DNA of 64,000 bases from Lebetimonas natsushimae (GTDB lineage Bacteria; Campylobacterota; Campylobacteria; Campylobacterales; Nautiliaceae), in contig NZ_BDME01000002.1 of assembly GCF_002335445.1 (NCBI RefSeq), positions 310,001 to 374,000 on the forward strand, given 5' to 3'. The notes below the pieces were generated by a model. It did not search any database, was not told the DNA's origin, and saw only the letters and a program-made list of their open reading frames with translations. Of this stretch, positions 46,236 to 54,418 are shown piece after piece. The first letter of the stretch is position 1. Every line of letters begins with the position of its first letter. The position numbers were made by a program, and so were the translations under genes.

Positions 46236-48395
46236 ATGCAGATAACTGAAAATTTAAGAAATATATTAAATGAAATAATTAATGAAGCTAAAAGAAGACA
46301 TAATGAATATATTACAGTAGACCATGCTTTTTATATTTTATTGAAAGACCAAAACATACGCAATTTACTTGAAGATGTGGGGGTTGATGTAGATTATATA
46401 AGAAGGGGGCTTGATTATTATCTTGACAGATATATAGAAAAAGTCCCTGTAAGCGTAACTCCTACAGAAACACTGTCTTTTCACAAAGCAACTGAAAGAA
46501 TGATAAAACATATTCAGGGAATCAGAAAAAATGTAGCTGATGAAATTGACTTTTTTATAGCTCTTTTGGAAGATGAGACAAGCTATGCAGCTCAGCTTCT
46601 TAAAGAATTCGGAATTGAAAAAGTGGAAATTGTCGAATATGTGACAGAAAATAAAGAAGAAGCTAAAGAAGAAAAATCAAAAGTTTTAGAAGAATTTACA
46701 ACGGAACTTACTTCCATTGCAAAAGAATTTGACGATGTTATAGGACGTGAAAAAGAAATTAACAGAATTATGCAAATTCTTGTCAGACGCAAAAAAAATA
46801 ATCCTGTTTTAGTAGGAGAACCTGGAGTTGGAAAAAGTGCGATAGTTGAAGGGCTAGCCAAAAAAATTGCCCTAAATGAGGTGCCAAAAGAACTGAAAGG
46901 CAAAAAAATTTATTCTCTTGATATGGGAAGTCTGATTGCAGGTACCAAATACAGGGGTGAATTTGAAAAAAGAATGAAAGCAATACTTAAAGAGCTTAAA
47001 AAAGAAGATGAGCCTATTTTATTTATAGATGAAATTCATATGATTGTGGGAGCCGGTGCCGCGGGCGGCAGTAATATGGATGTGGCAAACCTATTAAAAC
47101 CGGCCCTTGCTAGGGGTGAAATCAGATGTATAGGTGCCACAACTTATGAAGAATATAAAAACTATTTTGAAAAAGACAGAGCCCTAAATAGAAGATTTCA
47201 AAAAATTGATATAAAAGAACCAAGCATTGAAGATACTATTAAAATCCTTGAAGGGTTAAAACCTAAATATGAAGAGTTTCATAAAGTAAGATATTCAAAA
47301 GAGGCTCTAAAATCAGCGGCAAATTTAGCTAAAAAATATTTAAGGGAAAAATTTTTGCCTGACAGTGCAATTGACTTAATAGATGAAGCAGGGGCTAAAT
47401 ATAAACTAAAAGGTAAAAAACTTATCACAAAAAGTGATATAGAAACAATTGTGGCATCTATTGCAAACATTCCAAAAGAGAGTGCAAGCAATAACGAAAT
47501 AGAAAAATTAAAAAACCTTGAAGATAATCTAAAATCAAAAGTTTTTGGTCAGGATAAGGCTATAAAAGAGCTTGTAAAAGTTATAAAAAGAAAAAAAGCG
47601 GGATTAACCCGTGAAGATAAACCGATAGGAAGCTTTTTATTTGTGGGACCTACAGGTGTGGGTAAAACAGAAGTTGCAAAACAGCTGGCAAATGTTTTGG
47701 GAGTAAATTTCATAAGATTTGATATGAGTGAATATCAGGAAAAACACTCAGTTGCAAAACTTATCGGTTCGCCTCCCGGATATGTGGGATATGAAAAAGG
47801 AGGGATGTTGACTGAGACAATCAGAAAACATCCTCACAGTGTGTTGTTACTTGATGAAATAGAAAAAGCGCATCCTGACATTGTGCAAATACTTTTGCAA
47901 GTAATGGACAGTGCAACTTTAACAGACAATGACGGAAGAAAAGCCGATTTTAGAAATGTGATTTTGATTATGACAAGTAACCTCGGGGTTGGTGAAGGAA
48001 ACAATCTTGGATTTATGCAGGAATTCAGCGAATTTAAAGAAGAGGCAATCAGCAGATTTTTTGCACCTGAATTTTTAAACAGACTTGATGCAGTGGTTAG
48101 ATTTAAACCATTAAGCAAAGAAAATGTGGTAATGGTTGTGGATAAATTTATAAATGAACTTCAGGATAAATTAAATGCTAAGAGAGTAAAATTAAGCCTT
48201 ACTAAAAGAGCTAAAGTTGCCCTTGCTAAAAAAGGATATTCTCCTAAAATGGGAGCAAGACCACTTGCCAGGGTGATTGAAGAAAATATCGTAGAGCCAC
48301 TCAGTGATGAAATTTTATTCGGAGAACTTAAAAACGGAGGAGAAGTAAGGTTTGATTACACTAAAGATAAATTTAATTTTAAAGTTAAAAAATGA
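46236..48395 (+). CDS. clpA: ClpA, AAA+ unfoldase of ClpAP
   Basis: A 719-residue two-AAA+ protein with an N-domain (about 1-145), D1 with Walker A GEPGVGKSAIVEG and Walker B LFIDEIHMIVGAG, and D2 with Walker A GPTGVGKTEVAKQ and LLLDEIEKAHPD. The segment NNLGFMQEF in D2 is at the place of the ClpP-docking loop (IGL/IGF in other species). No middle (ClpB-type) coiled coil is present, consistent with ClpA. It works with ClpS. Confidence 0.95.
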   Translation: MQITENLRNILNEIINEAKRRHNEYITVDHAFYILLKDQNIRNLLEDVGVDVDYIRRGLDYYLDRYIEKVPVSVTPTETLSFHKATERMIKHIQGIRKNVADEIDFFIALLEDETSYAAQLLKEFGIEKVEIVEYVTENKEEAKEEKSKVLEEFTTELTSIAKEFDDVIGREKEINRIMQILVRRKKNNPVLVGEPGVGKSAIVEGLAKKIALNEVPKELKGKKIYSLDMGSLIAGTKYRGEFEKRMKAILKELKKEDEPILFIDEIHMIVGAGAAGGSNMDVANLLKPALARGEIRCIGATTYEEYKNYFEKDRALNRRFQKIDIKEPSIEDTIKILEGLKPKYEEFHKVRYSKEALKSAANLAKKYLREKFLPDSAIDLIDEAGAKYKLKGKKLITKSDIETIVASIANIPKESASNNEIEKLKNLEDNLKSKVFGQDKAIKELVKVIKRKKAGLTREDKPIGSFLFVGPTGVGKTEVAKQLANVLGVNFIRFDMSEYQEKHSVAKLIGSPPGYVGYEKGGMLTETIRKHPHSVLLLDEIEKAHPDIVQILLQVMDSATLTDNDGRKADFRNVILIMTSNLGVGEGNNLGFMQEFSEFKEEAISRFFAPEFLNRLDAVVRFKPLSKENVVMVVDKFINELQDKLNAKRVKLSLTKRAKVALAKKGYSPKMGARPLARVIEENIVEPLSDEILFGELKNGGEVRFDYTKDKFNFKVKK

Positions 48396-49072
48396 TAAAG
48401 GTCAGAGAAACCCCTCCGCTTTATCTTCTTGATGATTTTGAATTTCCAAGTCCATATGAAGAATTCGATGACGGATTTGTAGGTGCCAGTTATGATTTGC
48501 ATCCAAAAAGACTGCTTGAAGGATATTCAAGGGGATTTTTTCCGTGGTATCAGGATGATGACGGGCTTTTTCACTGGTTTGTACTTGATAGAAGACTTAT
48601 TTTAAAAGTTGATGAGGTAAAGGTTACAAAAAAACTTGCCCAAAAACTAAGAAGCTCCAAATGGGAATTTAAAATAAACACCCGTTTTAACGATGTAATA
48701 AACTACTGCTCAAATATAAAAAGAAAAGACAGCGGTACCTGGATAAATGACGCTTTTAAAGAGGCTTATACAAAACTCTATGAGCTTGGATTTGCCATGT
48801 CCGTTGAGAGTTATTATGAAGGGGAATTAGTCGGCGGATTTTACGGAGTGGCGATTAATAAATATTTCAGCGGTGAGAGTATGTTTCATATAAAACCGGA
48901 TGCAAGTAAACTCGCTTTAATTTATTTTTGCAATGTTTTAAAAGAAAACGGAATTGAGTTTATTGACTGTCAGGTTCCAAGCGCACATCTTCAAAGAATG
49001 GGTGCAAAAATATATGAAAAAAAAGATTTTATTCCAATGATTCAAAAAGCGAGCGGTGTTTTGAAAGATTAA
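48392..49072 (+). CDS. aat: Aat, leucyl/phenylalanyl-tRNA-protein transferase
   Basis: A 226-residue enzyme that adds Leu or Phe to N-terminal Lys or Arg of proteins, creating N-degrons. It contains the family landmarks LLEGYSRGFFPWYQDD, HWFVLDRRLIL, GTWINDAFKEAY and GGFYGVAINKYFSGESMF. It overlaps clpA by 4 bases, and the operon ends here. A promoter for the next gene lies 60-80 bases downstream. Confidence 0.94.
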   Translation: MIKVRETPPLYLLDDFEFPSPYEEFDDGFVGASYDLHPKRLLEGYSRGFFPWYQDDDGLFHWFVLDRRLILKVDEVKVTKKLAQKLRSSKWEFKINTRFNDVINYCSNIKRKDSGTWINDAFKEAYTKLYELGFAMSVESYYEGELVGGFYGVAINKYFSGESMFHIKPDASKLALIYFCNVLKENGIEFIDCQVPSAHLQRMGAKIYEKKDFIPMIQKASGVLKD

Positions 49073-49130
49073 AAAATTAAAGATATTTTAAACAAAATTA
49101 TGTCGAAAGTTTAATAAATTTAATTTTTGG

Positions 49131-49159
49131 TTAACATGTTCTAAATTTTGTGATATAAT
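49131..49159 (+). promoter_or_regulatory. Sigma-70 promoter of the diguanylate cyclase gene
   Basis: TTAACA (49131-49136, five of six matches to TTGACA), 17-base spacer and TATAAT (49154-49159). A short palindrome, AACATGTT (49133-49140), overlaps the -35. Confidence 0.6.
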
Positions 49160-49190
49160 ACAATAATTAAATTTTTATTAAAAGAAAGAA

Positions 49191-50741
49191 ATGCAGATAA
49201 AAAAATATAAAAAAGAATTAATAAATGCGGTTTTGCTTTACGTTATTTTAATGATAACGGGTATTATGTATTTTTCTTATCAAAACCATAAAAAAATTCA
49301 AACTTTTGAAAAAAATGTTTTTACCTATAATTCCAATTTATTACATACAGCTATTAAAATGTTAAATCAAACTGCAGATATTATTTTTCTTTTAAAAATC
49401 AATAATCCTGAAATTTTATCCATTATGGCAGAGGCTAATGAAAATTCCAAAAAGCGAGACGCTCTTAGAAAAAATCTTTTTAAAAAACTGGCGCCCGCAT
49501 ATAAATTGCTTAAAAAATATGGAATCAGACAGCTTCATTTTCATCTCGTTGGGAATATAAGTTTTTTGCGTTTTCACAAACCTGATAAATTTGGAGATTT
49601 GTTACATGGTATTCGTTATTCTGTTGATTTGGTAAATAAAACAAAAAAGATTTTAAGAGGATTTGAAGAAGGAAGAGTTTTTAACGGATTTCGTAATATT
49701 TACCCTCTTTTTTATCATAAAAAATTTGTGGGTACTGTAGAAATATCATATTCTATAAAGGCTATCGCGGAAATTTTACAAAGAAATAAGAGCAATTTTT
49801 ACGGGATATTGTTGAATAAAAAAATTATTGATAAAAAAGTCTGGAAAGAACATTTGAAAAATTACAGGAGATCAATTATAAATCCTGACTATTTCTGGGA
49901 TCAAAAGGCATTAAATTCCATATATGCTAAAAATTCAGAATATCTGAAAGAATTTGAACAAATTGAAAAAATTATAAGAAGAAATCTTGGTAATAAATTA
50001 TTTAACCACCATGCGTTTATAATTCCTTTTTATTTAAAACATAAATATTTTATTGCAATTTTTCATCCGTTACAAAATATAGAGGGGAAATTTGTTGGTT
50101 ATATTGTATCTATTCAAAAAAATGATTTTTATGCACAATTGAAAAAAGATTATATTTTGACTATCAGTATTTTTATAATTATTACATTTTTTATATCAAT
50201 TTTATTTTTTCTTTTTTTAAAACAGGAAAGAATAATAAAAGAAAATTTGTCTTTTTATTCTAATCATGATTCACTTACAAAGCTTCTTAACAGAAGAGGA
50301 TTTGATACATCTGTTGCTGCTTTGGAAGAAATTCATAAACGTAATAAATTACCTTTTAGTATTCTTTTTATAGATATTGACCATTTTAAAAAAATTAACG
50401 ATAAATATGGACATGACATAGGAGACAAAGTATTATCCGAACTGGCAAATATTTTAAAATCAAATTTGCGTAAATCAGATTTGATTGCAAGATGGGGCGG
50501 GGAAGAATTTATTGTTATTCTTGCAAACACAGATAAAGAAACCGCTGAAAAAATAGCAGAAAAATTACGTTTAGCAATTGAACAATATCATCAAAAAAAT
50601 TTACCTCATTTTACTGTCAGTATAGGCATTGCAACTGCAGATAAAGAAAATTTTAATATTGATAATTTGCTTAAAAAAGCTGACGAGGCACTTTATGCAG
50701 CAAAAAAAAGCGGACGTAACAGAGTAGTTTTTAAAGACTAA
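49191..50741 (+). CDS. Diguanylate cyclase with periplasmic sensor domain
   Basis: A 516-residue membrane protein: TM1 about residues 10-28, a periplasmic domain about 30-320 (probable Cache-type sensor; VEISYSIKAIAEIL fits such folds), TM2 about 322-344, then a GGDEF domain (DSLTKLLNRRGFD, FSILFIDIDHFKKINDKYG). The catalytic site is GGEEF (RWGGEEFIVIL), so it should be active. The RxxD inhibitory I-site (RKSD) lies five residues before it, so feedback by cyclic-di-GMP is likely. No EAL domain is present. Confidence 0.92.
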   Translation: MQIKKYKKELINAVLLYVILMITGIMYFSYQNHKKIQTFEKNVFTYNSNLLHTAIKMLNQTADIIFLLKINNPEILSIMAEANENSKKRDALRKNLFKKLAPAYKLLKKYGIRQLHFHLVGNISFLRFHKPDKFGDLLHGIRYSVDLVNKTKKILRGFEEGRVFNGFRNIYPLFYHKKFVGTVEISYSIKAIAEILQRNKSNFYGILLNKKIIDKKVWKEHLKNYRRSIINPDYFWDQKALNSIYAKNSEYLKEFEQIEKIIRRNLGNKLFNHHAFIIPFYLKHKYFIAIFHPLQNIEGKFVGYIVSIQKNDFYAQLKKDYILTISIFIIITFFISILFFLFLKQERIIKENLSFYSNHDSLTKLLNRRGFDTSVAALEEIHKRNKLPFSILFIDIDHFKKINDKYGHDIGDKVLSELANILKSNLRKSDLIARWGGEEFIVILANTDKETAEKIAEKLRLAIEQYHQKNLPHFTVSIGIATADKENFNIDNLLKKADEALYAAKKSGRNRVVFKD

Positions 50742-50756
50742 AAAAATTGTTAATTT

Positions 50757-51383
50757 TTAAATCTCCAGTTTTCCCACTACTTTTCCTATAACATTTATTT
50801 CTTCCGGTTTTACCCTCTCTTTTGGGTATATTGAATTATCTGAAATTATTTCAATTTCCCCATTGCTTTTTAGATTTAATCTTTTTACGAACACACCCGC
50901 ATTTGTGGAAATTACAAAAATTCCTCCGTTTATTATGTTTTTGTCATTTCTGTCTATGAAAATTATATTTCCGTCTTTTAATGTTGGTTCCATTGAATCG
51001 CCTATTACATTAATGGCATCTAGATTTTTGTCTATTATTTTTTTATCAATATATAAAATTTCATAATTTTCATCAAAATTAATAGCTCCACCTCCGGCGC
51101 TTGCATTTATGTCTTTAAAATATCTGATTTGAGAAAATTTTTCGGTTTCATCTGCTATCGAATCGATAGTCTGGTCAAATAGAAGCCAATTTATTGATAT
51201 TTTTCTTTTTGCGCAAAAGAATGCTATTTCTTTGAAAGGAATTTTATTTCTTTTTTTTAGTATAGATAAATTCTCAGGTGTAAGATTCAGGGCATTTGCA
51301 ACATCTTTGTTTAATACTTTTCTGTCGCCTATTTCATTAGAGATGATATCTTTAATTTTTTCTATTATTTTTTCAAAATCCAT
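50757..51383 (-). CDS. S24/LexA-type transcriptional repressor (phage CI-like)
   Basis: A protein of about 208 residues, with an N-terminal helix-turn-helix (LNKDVANALNLTPENLSILKK) and a C-terminal S24 peptidase domain. Catalytic Ser is in VIGDSMEPTL, catalytic Lys in GVFVKRLNL, and an Ala-Gly cleavage site is in ASAGGGA. Start 51383 is chosen from AAGGAA 7 bases upstream; a longer frame to 51401 is possible. It is divergent from the Y-family polymerase gene with palindromes in between. The HTH differs from the winged-helix LexA, so this is a CI-type regulator rather than LexA itself. Confidence 0.88.
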   Translation of the reverse strand: MDFEKIIEKIKDIISNEIGDRKVLNKDVANALNLTPENLSILKKRNKIPFKEIAFFCAKRKISINWLLFDQTIDSIADETEKFSQIRYFKDINASAGGGAINFDENYEILYIDKKIIDKNLDAINVIGDSMEPTLKDGNIIFIDRNDKNIINGGIFVISTNAGVFVKRLNLKSNGEIEIISDNSIYPKERVKPEEINVIGKVVGKLEI

Positions 51384-51394
51384 TAATACTTTCC

Positions 51395-51409
51395 TTAACA
51401 ATTTGTTAA
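51395..51409. promoter_or_regulatory. 15-bp palindrome, candidate repressor operator 1
   Basis: TTAACAA-T-TTGTTAA is a perfect palindrome that begins at the S24 repressor ribosome-binding site region. It fits a site for autorepression. Confidence 0.5.
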
Positions 51410-51418
51410 TTTATCAAA

Positions 51419-51439
51419 TAACATTTTATCAAAATGTTA
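51419..51439. promoter_or_regulatory. 9-3-9 palindrome, candidate repressor operator 2
   Basis: TAACATTTT (51419-51427) and AAAATGTTA (51431-51439) are perfect inverted arms around ATC. TTATCAAA occurs twice nearby (51411-51418 and 51426-51433, 15 bp apart). The site is 30-50 bases before the polymerase GTG. Confidence 0.5.
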
Positions 51440-51469
51440 ATATTTTGTAAATAAATTAAAGGATTAAGG

Positions 51470-52705
51470 GTGAAAATACATCTTGATTTAGATGCATTTT
51501 TTGTAGCGGCTCACAGAAGTGTTGATTCATCTTTATTAAATAAACCGTGTGTTGTGGTAAAAAGAAATGATAAAGAAATTTTTAGTGAAAAAGCCAAAAT
51601 TTACAATTTAAATAAAGGTGCTTTTACTTCGGAAATAATAGTGAGTGAAAAAAAGCCTGATAAAAGTTACTTTTTAGAGAATGGGAGAATAAGGGGAATT
51701 ATAGTAACGGCAAGTTATGAAGCCAGAAAGTTTGGAATAAAAACGGGGATGACTTTAAAAGAAGCACTCAGTATTTATCCGGATCTTGAAGTAATTTTGC
51801 CTGATTATAAACTGTATCATCTGCTTTCATATAAATTAAAACTGTTTTTAAAAAGAAAAATCCCTGTGGTTGAACAATACAGTATTGATGAATTTTTTGG
51901 GGATTTGGAAGGCTGGGTGGAAAAAAATGATATGGAAAAGTTTTTAAAAAATTTACAAAAAGATATTTATGAAAAATTTAGGCTTCCTATTTCAATAGGG
52001 GCTGCAAAAAGTAAATGGATAGCAAAACTTGCCACAAATTACGCTAAACCTTACGGAATAAAGATAGTAAGAAATATTGATGAATTTATTGAAAATATTC
52101 CTATAGAAAAATTTCCCGGGATTGGTAAAAAGATAGAAAAAAGGCTTAAAGAAAAAGGAATTATTACTTTGGGTGATGTTAAGAAGAGTAAAGAATATTT
52201 TTATTCATGGGGAAAAAACGGAGTTGTTTTATATAACAGGGTTTGCGGTAGGGACAATGAGGAGGTAAAAGAAAAAGAAACAAGAAAAAGTATAGGTATT
52301 TCAAGAAGGTTTGATCCGATTTATGACAGGAGCGAAGCTGTAAGAAGGGTGGAGATTTTGTGCAGATATTTAGCTTTTTTAATTACAAAAAACAGATTAA
52401 ATCCGACTTTGTATTATTTAAAAATAAAATACAAATATTCAAAATCCCAAAAAGCCCATGTAAGGGTTGAGAGGATTTTTAACGAATTTTTATTAAAAGA
52501 GATTATGGTTATGCTTTTTTATAGGGCTGACAGTGAAGATGATTATATTATATCTTTGTCACTCAGTGTAGCTAGATTTAAAAAAGTAAGCAATTTGTTT
52601 GATTATAAAGTGGATAAAAAACTTGAAAGTTTAAATAAAGCTATTTATAAATTAAGGAGTAAATTTGGTCTCTCGGCTATTGTTACGGGAGGGGAGAAAA
52701 TTTAG
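51470..52705 (+). CDS. Y-family DNA polymerase (DinB/UmuC-like)
   Basis: A 411-residue translesion polymerase. The start is GTG at 51470 with AAAGGA upstream. It contains KIHLDLDAFFVAAHRSVD (first catalytic Asp), ASYEARKFGIKTGMTLKEA and YSIDEFFGDLEGW (YSIDE with catalytic Asp-Glu), then the HhH thumb (FPGIGKKIEKRLKEKG). A stretch of about 40 residues (KRNDKEIFSEKAKIYNLNKG) separates the first motif from the steric-gate finger region and is larger than in many DinB proteins. No beta-clamp motif is obvious. It is divergent from an S24 repressor, suggesting damage-inducible expression. Confidence 0.9.
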   Translation: MKIHLDLDAFFVAAHRSVDSSLLNKPCVVVKRNDKEIFSEKAKIYNLNKGAFTSEIIVSEKKPDKSYFLENGRIRGIIVTASYEARKFGIKTGMTLKEALSIYPDLEVILPDYKLYHLLSYKLKLFLKRKIPVVEQYSIDEFFGDLEGWVEKNDMEKFLKNLQKDIYEKFRLPISIGAAKSKWIAKLATNYAKPYGIKIVRNIDEFIENIPIEKFPGIGKKIEKRLKEKGIITLGDVKKSKEYFYSWGKNGVVLYNRVCGRDNEEVKEKETRKSIGISRRFDPIYDRSEAVRRVEILCRYLAFLITKNRLNPTLYYLKIKYKYSKSQKAHVRVERIFNEFLLKEIMVMLFYRADSEDDYIISLSLSVARFKKVSNLFDYKVDKKLESLNKAIYKLRSKFGLSAIVTGGEKI

Positions 52706-52708
52706 TTA

Positions 52709-53497
52709 TTATCTTTTTAGATTATTTACTGTTTGTAGCATTTCATCACTTGTAATTATTGCTTTACTTGCAGCATCATATGCTCTTTGTCCCGTAATCA
52801 AATCTGTCATTTCATCTACCAGTTGAACATTGCTCATTTCTAAAAATCCCTGTCTGATTTCACCCGTTCCGTCTTCTCCCGGGGTTGTAACGATTGGGTC
52901 TCCTGAAGCAGAAGTGTTGATATATAAATTGCTCCCAAGAGAATGAAGTCCTGCAGGATTAATAAATTTTGCAAGCTGAATCTGTCCAATTTGCTGCATC
53001 TCTGTTTGTCCGGCTTCAAGAATGCTTACAGTCCCGTCAGTCCCGACTGAAACCTGAACGGTATCTGCCGGAAGGGTAATACCGGGGATTAATTTATACC
53101 CGTCACTTGTAACAATATTTCCGTCTTTATCCAGTTTGAAAGCACCGTCTCTTGTATATGCAATTCTTCCATCAGGCAGTTGAATCTGGAAGAAACCATC
53201 TCCTTGGATTGCCAAATCTAAATTATTTCCTGTTTCTTTAAAATTTCCCTGAGTGAAAATTTTGCTAACGGCTGTAGGTCTGACACCAAGTCCTACATTT
53301 ATTCCAGTCGGAGACTGGGTGTCTGCAGAAGTGGCTGTTCCTGCATATTCCATAGTTTGATAAAACAAATCCGCAAATTCAGCACGCTGTTTTTTGTATC
53401 CTATAGTATTTACATTTGAAATGTTATTTGAAACCACGTCAATTTGGGTTTGCTGAGCAATCATCCCTGTTGCAGCTGAATAAAGACTTCTTAACAT
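52709..53497 (-). CDS. flgG: FlgG, distal flagellar rod protein
   Basis: A 262-residue rod protein with the conserved N-terminus MLRSLYSAATGMIAQQTQID and rod signature VVSNNISNVNTIGYKKQ. The FlgG-specific DLFYQTMEYAGTATS segment and C-terminus VQLVDEMTDLITGQRAYDA are also present. It is exported by the flagellar type III system. A sigma-54 promoter lies directly upstream (53526-53541). Confidence 0.95.
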   Translation of the reverse strand: MLRSLYSAATGMIAQQTQIDVVSNNISNVNTIGYKKQRAEFADLFYQTMEYAGTATSADTQSPTGINVGLGVRPTAVSKIFTQGNFKETGNNLDLAIQGDGFFQIQLPDGRIAYTRDGAFKLDKDGNIVTSDGYKLIPGITLPADTVQVSVGTDGTVSILEAGQTEMQQIGQIQLAKFINPAGLHSLGSNLYINTSASGDPIVTTPGEDGTGEIRQGFLEMSNVQLVDEMTDLITGQRAYDAASKAIITSDEMLQTVNNLKR

Positions 53498-53525
53498 TTA
53501 AAATCCTTAACGTTTTTTATTTAAA

Positions 53526-53541
53526 AGCAAAAAGTGTTCCA
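53526..53541 (-). promoter_or_regulatory. Sigma-54 promoter of flgG
   Basis: On the minus strand TGGAACACTTTTTGCT has GG and GC separated by ten bases, as required for sigma-54 (-24/-12). It ends about 29 bases before the flgG ATG, in the gap after the flgF-like gene. Confidence 0.7.
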
Positions 53542-53545
53542 AATT

Positions 53546-54331
53546 TTAACCCCTTATATTTGCAAGTTTTTCAATAGCATTACGGTTTAAATCATCCATA
53601 AATGTAGTCATTACTTTTTGGTATGCTTCTACCAGTCTGTTTGTTTCGATTAAATTTGTCATTTCTTCTATTGGATTTACATTTGATTTTTCTAAAAATC
53701 CCTGTAAAACAGAGTTTTTAGAATCAATAATTTCACTTCCCGGAACAAAATCAAATAAGCTGTTCCCTATTTTTTTGAGAGTGTTTAAATTGTCAATTTT
53801 TATAATTTTTAATGTAGCAATTAAAGTGTTGTTTTGATAAATATTTCCATTTTGATTAATTGTTACTGGGTATGATGGATTAAGTACAATCGGTTTATTT
53901 TTGTCATCCAATACCTGAAATCCGTCTTTTGTGACGAGAAAACCATTTGAATCAAGCGAAAAATTACCTGCACGTGTCAATTTTTCACCATCAGGAGTTT
54001 TAATAGAAAAAAAGGCGTTTTTTTGTTTCAGGGCCAAATCAAGTGGATTTCCTGTTTTTTGAAGATTGCCTATATCAAATTTTGTATATTCTTCCACTAT
54101 TATTGGAACTTTATTAAGTGCCCTGTTTACAAATTTTGCCGCTTCTTTTGTATTGTTTTCAAGCGGCAAATTGTCTCTTTTTTCACTAAATATTCTTTCA
54201 TAATCGCCGATTATTATATCGTCCTGTTTATAGCCTGCTGTATTAACATTTGCAAGGTTGTTTGAAATTACATTTAAACGGTTAAACTGGGTAACCATAC
54301 CACCAGTTGCTGAGTAGTAGCCATTAATCAT
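53546..54331 (-). CDS. flgF: FlgF-like proximal rod protein (FlgG paralogue)
   Basis: A 261-residue rod/hook-family protein. The N-terminus is MINGYYSATGGMVTQFNRLN followed by VISNNLANVNTAGYKQDD, and the C-terminus is NPIEEMTNLIETNRLVEAY. It is related to the neighbouring FlgG but lacks the FlgG-specific insert, so it is most likely FlgF (Campylobacter annotations call the equivalent neighbour FlgF or FlgG2). It has its own sigma-54 promoter. Confidence 0.85.
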   Translation of the reverse strand: MINGYYSATGGMVTQFNRLNVISNNLANVNTAGYKQDDIIIGDYERIFSEKRDNLPLENNTKEAAKFVNRALNKVPIIVEEYTKFDIGNLQKTGNPLDLALKQKNAFFSIKTPDGEKLTRAGNFSLDSNGFLVTKDGFQVLDDKNKPIVLNPSYPVTINQNGNIYQNNTLIATLKIIKIDNLNTLKKIGNSLFDFVPGSEIIDSKNSVLQGFLEKSNVNPIEEMTNLIETNRLVEAYQKVMTTFMDDLNRNAIEKLANIRG

Positions 54332-54358
54332 TTATTAACCTTTTTTTGTTACAATAAA

Positions 54359-54374
54359 AGCAAATAGTATTCCA
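54359..54374 (-). promoter_or_regulatory. Sigma-54 promoter of the flgF-like gene
   Basis: On the minus strand TGGAATACTATTTGCT carries GG-N10-GC and ends 28 bases before the ATG at 54331. Nearly the same sequence stands before flgG. It lies between this gene and the divergent rpoD. Confidence 0.7.
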
Positions 54375-54385
54375 TTCACATATTA

Positions 54386-54391
54386 TATAAT
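54386..54391 (+). promoter_or_regulatory. -10 element of rpoD
   Basis: Consensus TATAAT lies 28 bases before the rpoD ATG (54419), which has AAGGAG. A matching -35 is not obvious. It is 12 bases from the sigma-54 site of the divergent flgF-like gene. Confidence 0.4.
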
Positions 54392-54418
54392 TGCAGATAA
54401 TTTATAAGGAGAAAATTT

